Positions 7,044 through 7,104 of a stretch of 7,104 nt of DNA are shown in pieces; the first letter of the stretch is position 1; every line of letters begins with the position of its first letter. The DNA lies in contig DOUO01000123.1 in the NCBI GenBank assembly GCA_003520555.1, positions 1 through 7,104 on the forward strand, given 5' to 3'. The DNA comes from Oscillospiraceae bacterium (GTDB lineage Bacteria > Bacillota > Clostridia > Oscillospirales > Acutalibacteraceae). A program made the position numbers and the translations under genes. The notes below the pieces were generated by a model. That model saw only the letters and a program-made list of their open reading frames with translations, was not told the DNA's origin and did no database searches.

Positions 7044-7104
7044 AAATTCCGCAGAACAAGGCGGAGGACGCAGGAATCCTGACGGATTCCGAGGACGACA
7101 ACGC
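7044..7104 (+). repeat. Left part of an unidentified palindromic/structured intergenic element, cut by the window edge
   Basis: Two features stand out in this gene-free end. A perfect 7-bp inverted repeat, GGAATCC (7073-7079) and GGATTCC (7084-7090), closes a TGAC loop. It is flanked on both sides by the direct repeat GAGGACG (7064-7070 and 7091-7097). A second possible hairpin pairs TCCGC (7048-7052) with GCGGA (7061-7065). The composition shifts from A/T-rich spacer to G/A-rich here. The arrangement suggests a structured RNA or a dispersed palindromic repeat centred near 7081, with most of its right arm outside the window. The rest of the spacer (6972-7043) shows nothing I can name. I do not recognise a described RNA family. 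Confidence 0.4.

Noticed and set aside
7033..7104. Possible start of a protein gene (ATG 7033 or 7039) open to the window edge
   Set aside because: No ribosome binding site precedes either ATG, the 24 codons give a low-complexity Gly/Arg-rich peptide, and the bases are better explained by the inverted repeat there.

Overview
The window looks like chromosome of a Gram-positive anaerobe of the class Clostridia, probably the Ruminococcaceae/Oscillospiraceae. I infer this from about half G+C by eye, strong GGAGG-type ribosome binding sites, an eight-TM FtsX-like permease with a coiled-coil insert (a type common in that group), a family 4 uracil-DNA glycosylase and a stand-alone PduL-type phosphotransacylase. 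No phage, plasmid, IS, CRISPR, tRNA or rRNA signature is visible.

Layout. Bases 1-6238 are read leftward (minus strand). Taken in transcription order they hold a family 4 uracil-DNA glycosylase (6238-5663), an ABC ATPase of the MacB/LolD class (5647-4946), a 1056-residue FtsX-type permease with a coiled coil of about 260 residues (4882-1712), and then aspartyl-tRNA synthetase aspS (1575 to beyond base 1). The glycosylase, ATPase and permease are separated by only 15 and 63 bases and are probably one transcript. aspS has its own consensus promoter in the 136-base gap before it. On the other strand, pduL (6357-6926) diverges from the glycosylase, with its own promoter and a textbook intrinsic terminator. 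The last ~130 bases hold no convincing gene. The final ~60 of them begin a palindromic, repeat-like structure that the window edge cuts.

How the genes relate. The ATPase and permease form one transporter or mechanotransmission complex. Its most distinctive part is the long coiled coil predicted to project outward from the membrane. The glycosylase repairs uracil in DNA and shows no obvious functional link to the ABC pair beyond co-transcription. aspS serves translation, and a histidine in its anticodon-binding domain hints at a non-discriminating enzyme. pduL interconverts acyl-CoA and acyl-phosphate. It has neither a microcompartment-targeting extension nor microcompartment neighbours, so it is more likely the general acetate/propionate-forming phosphotransacylase than an organelle enzyme.

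Most of the window is ordinary housekeeping DNA. The points most worth checking are the coiled-coil permease and the truncated palindrome at the right edge.
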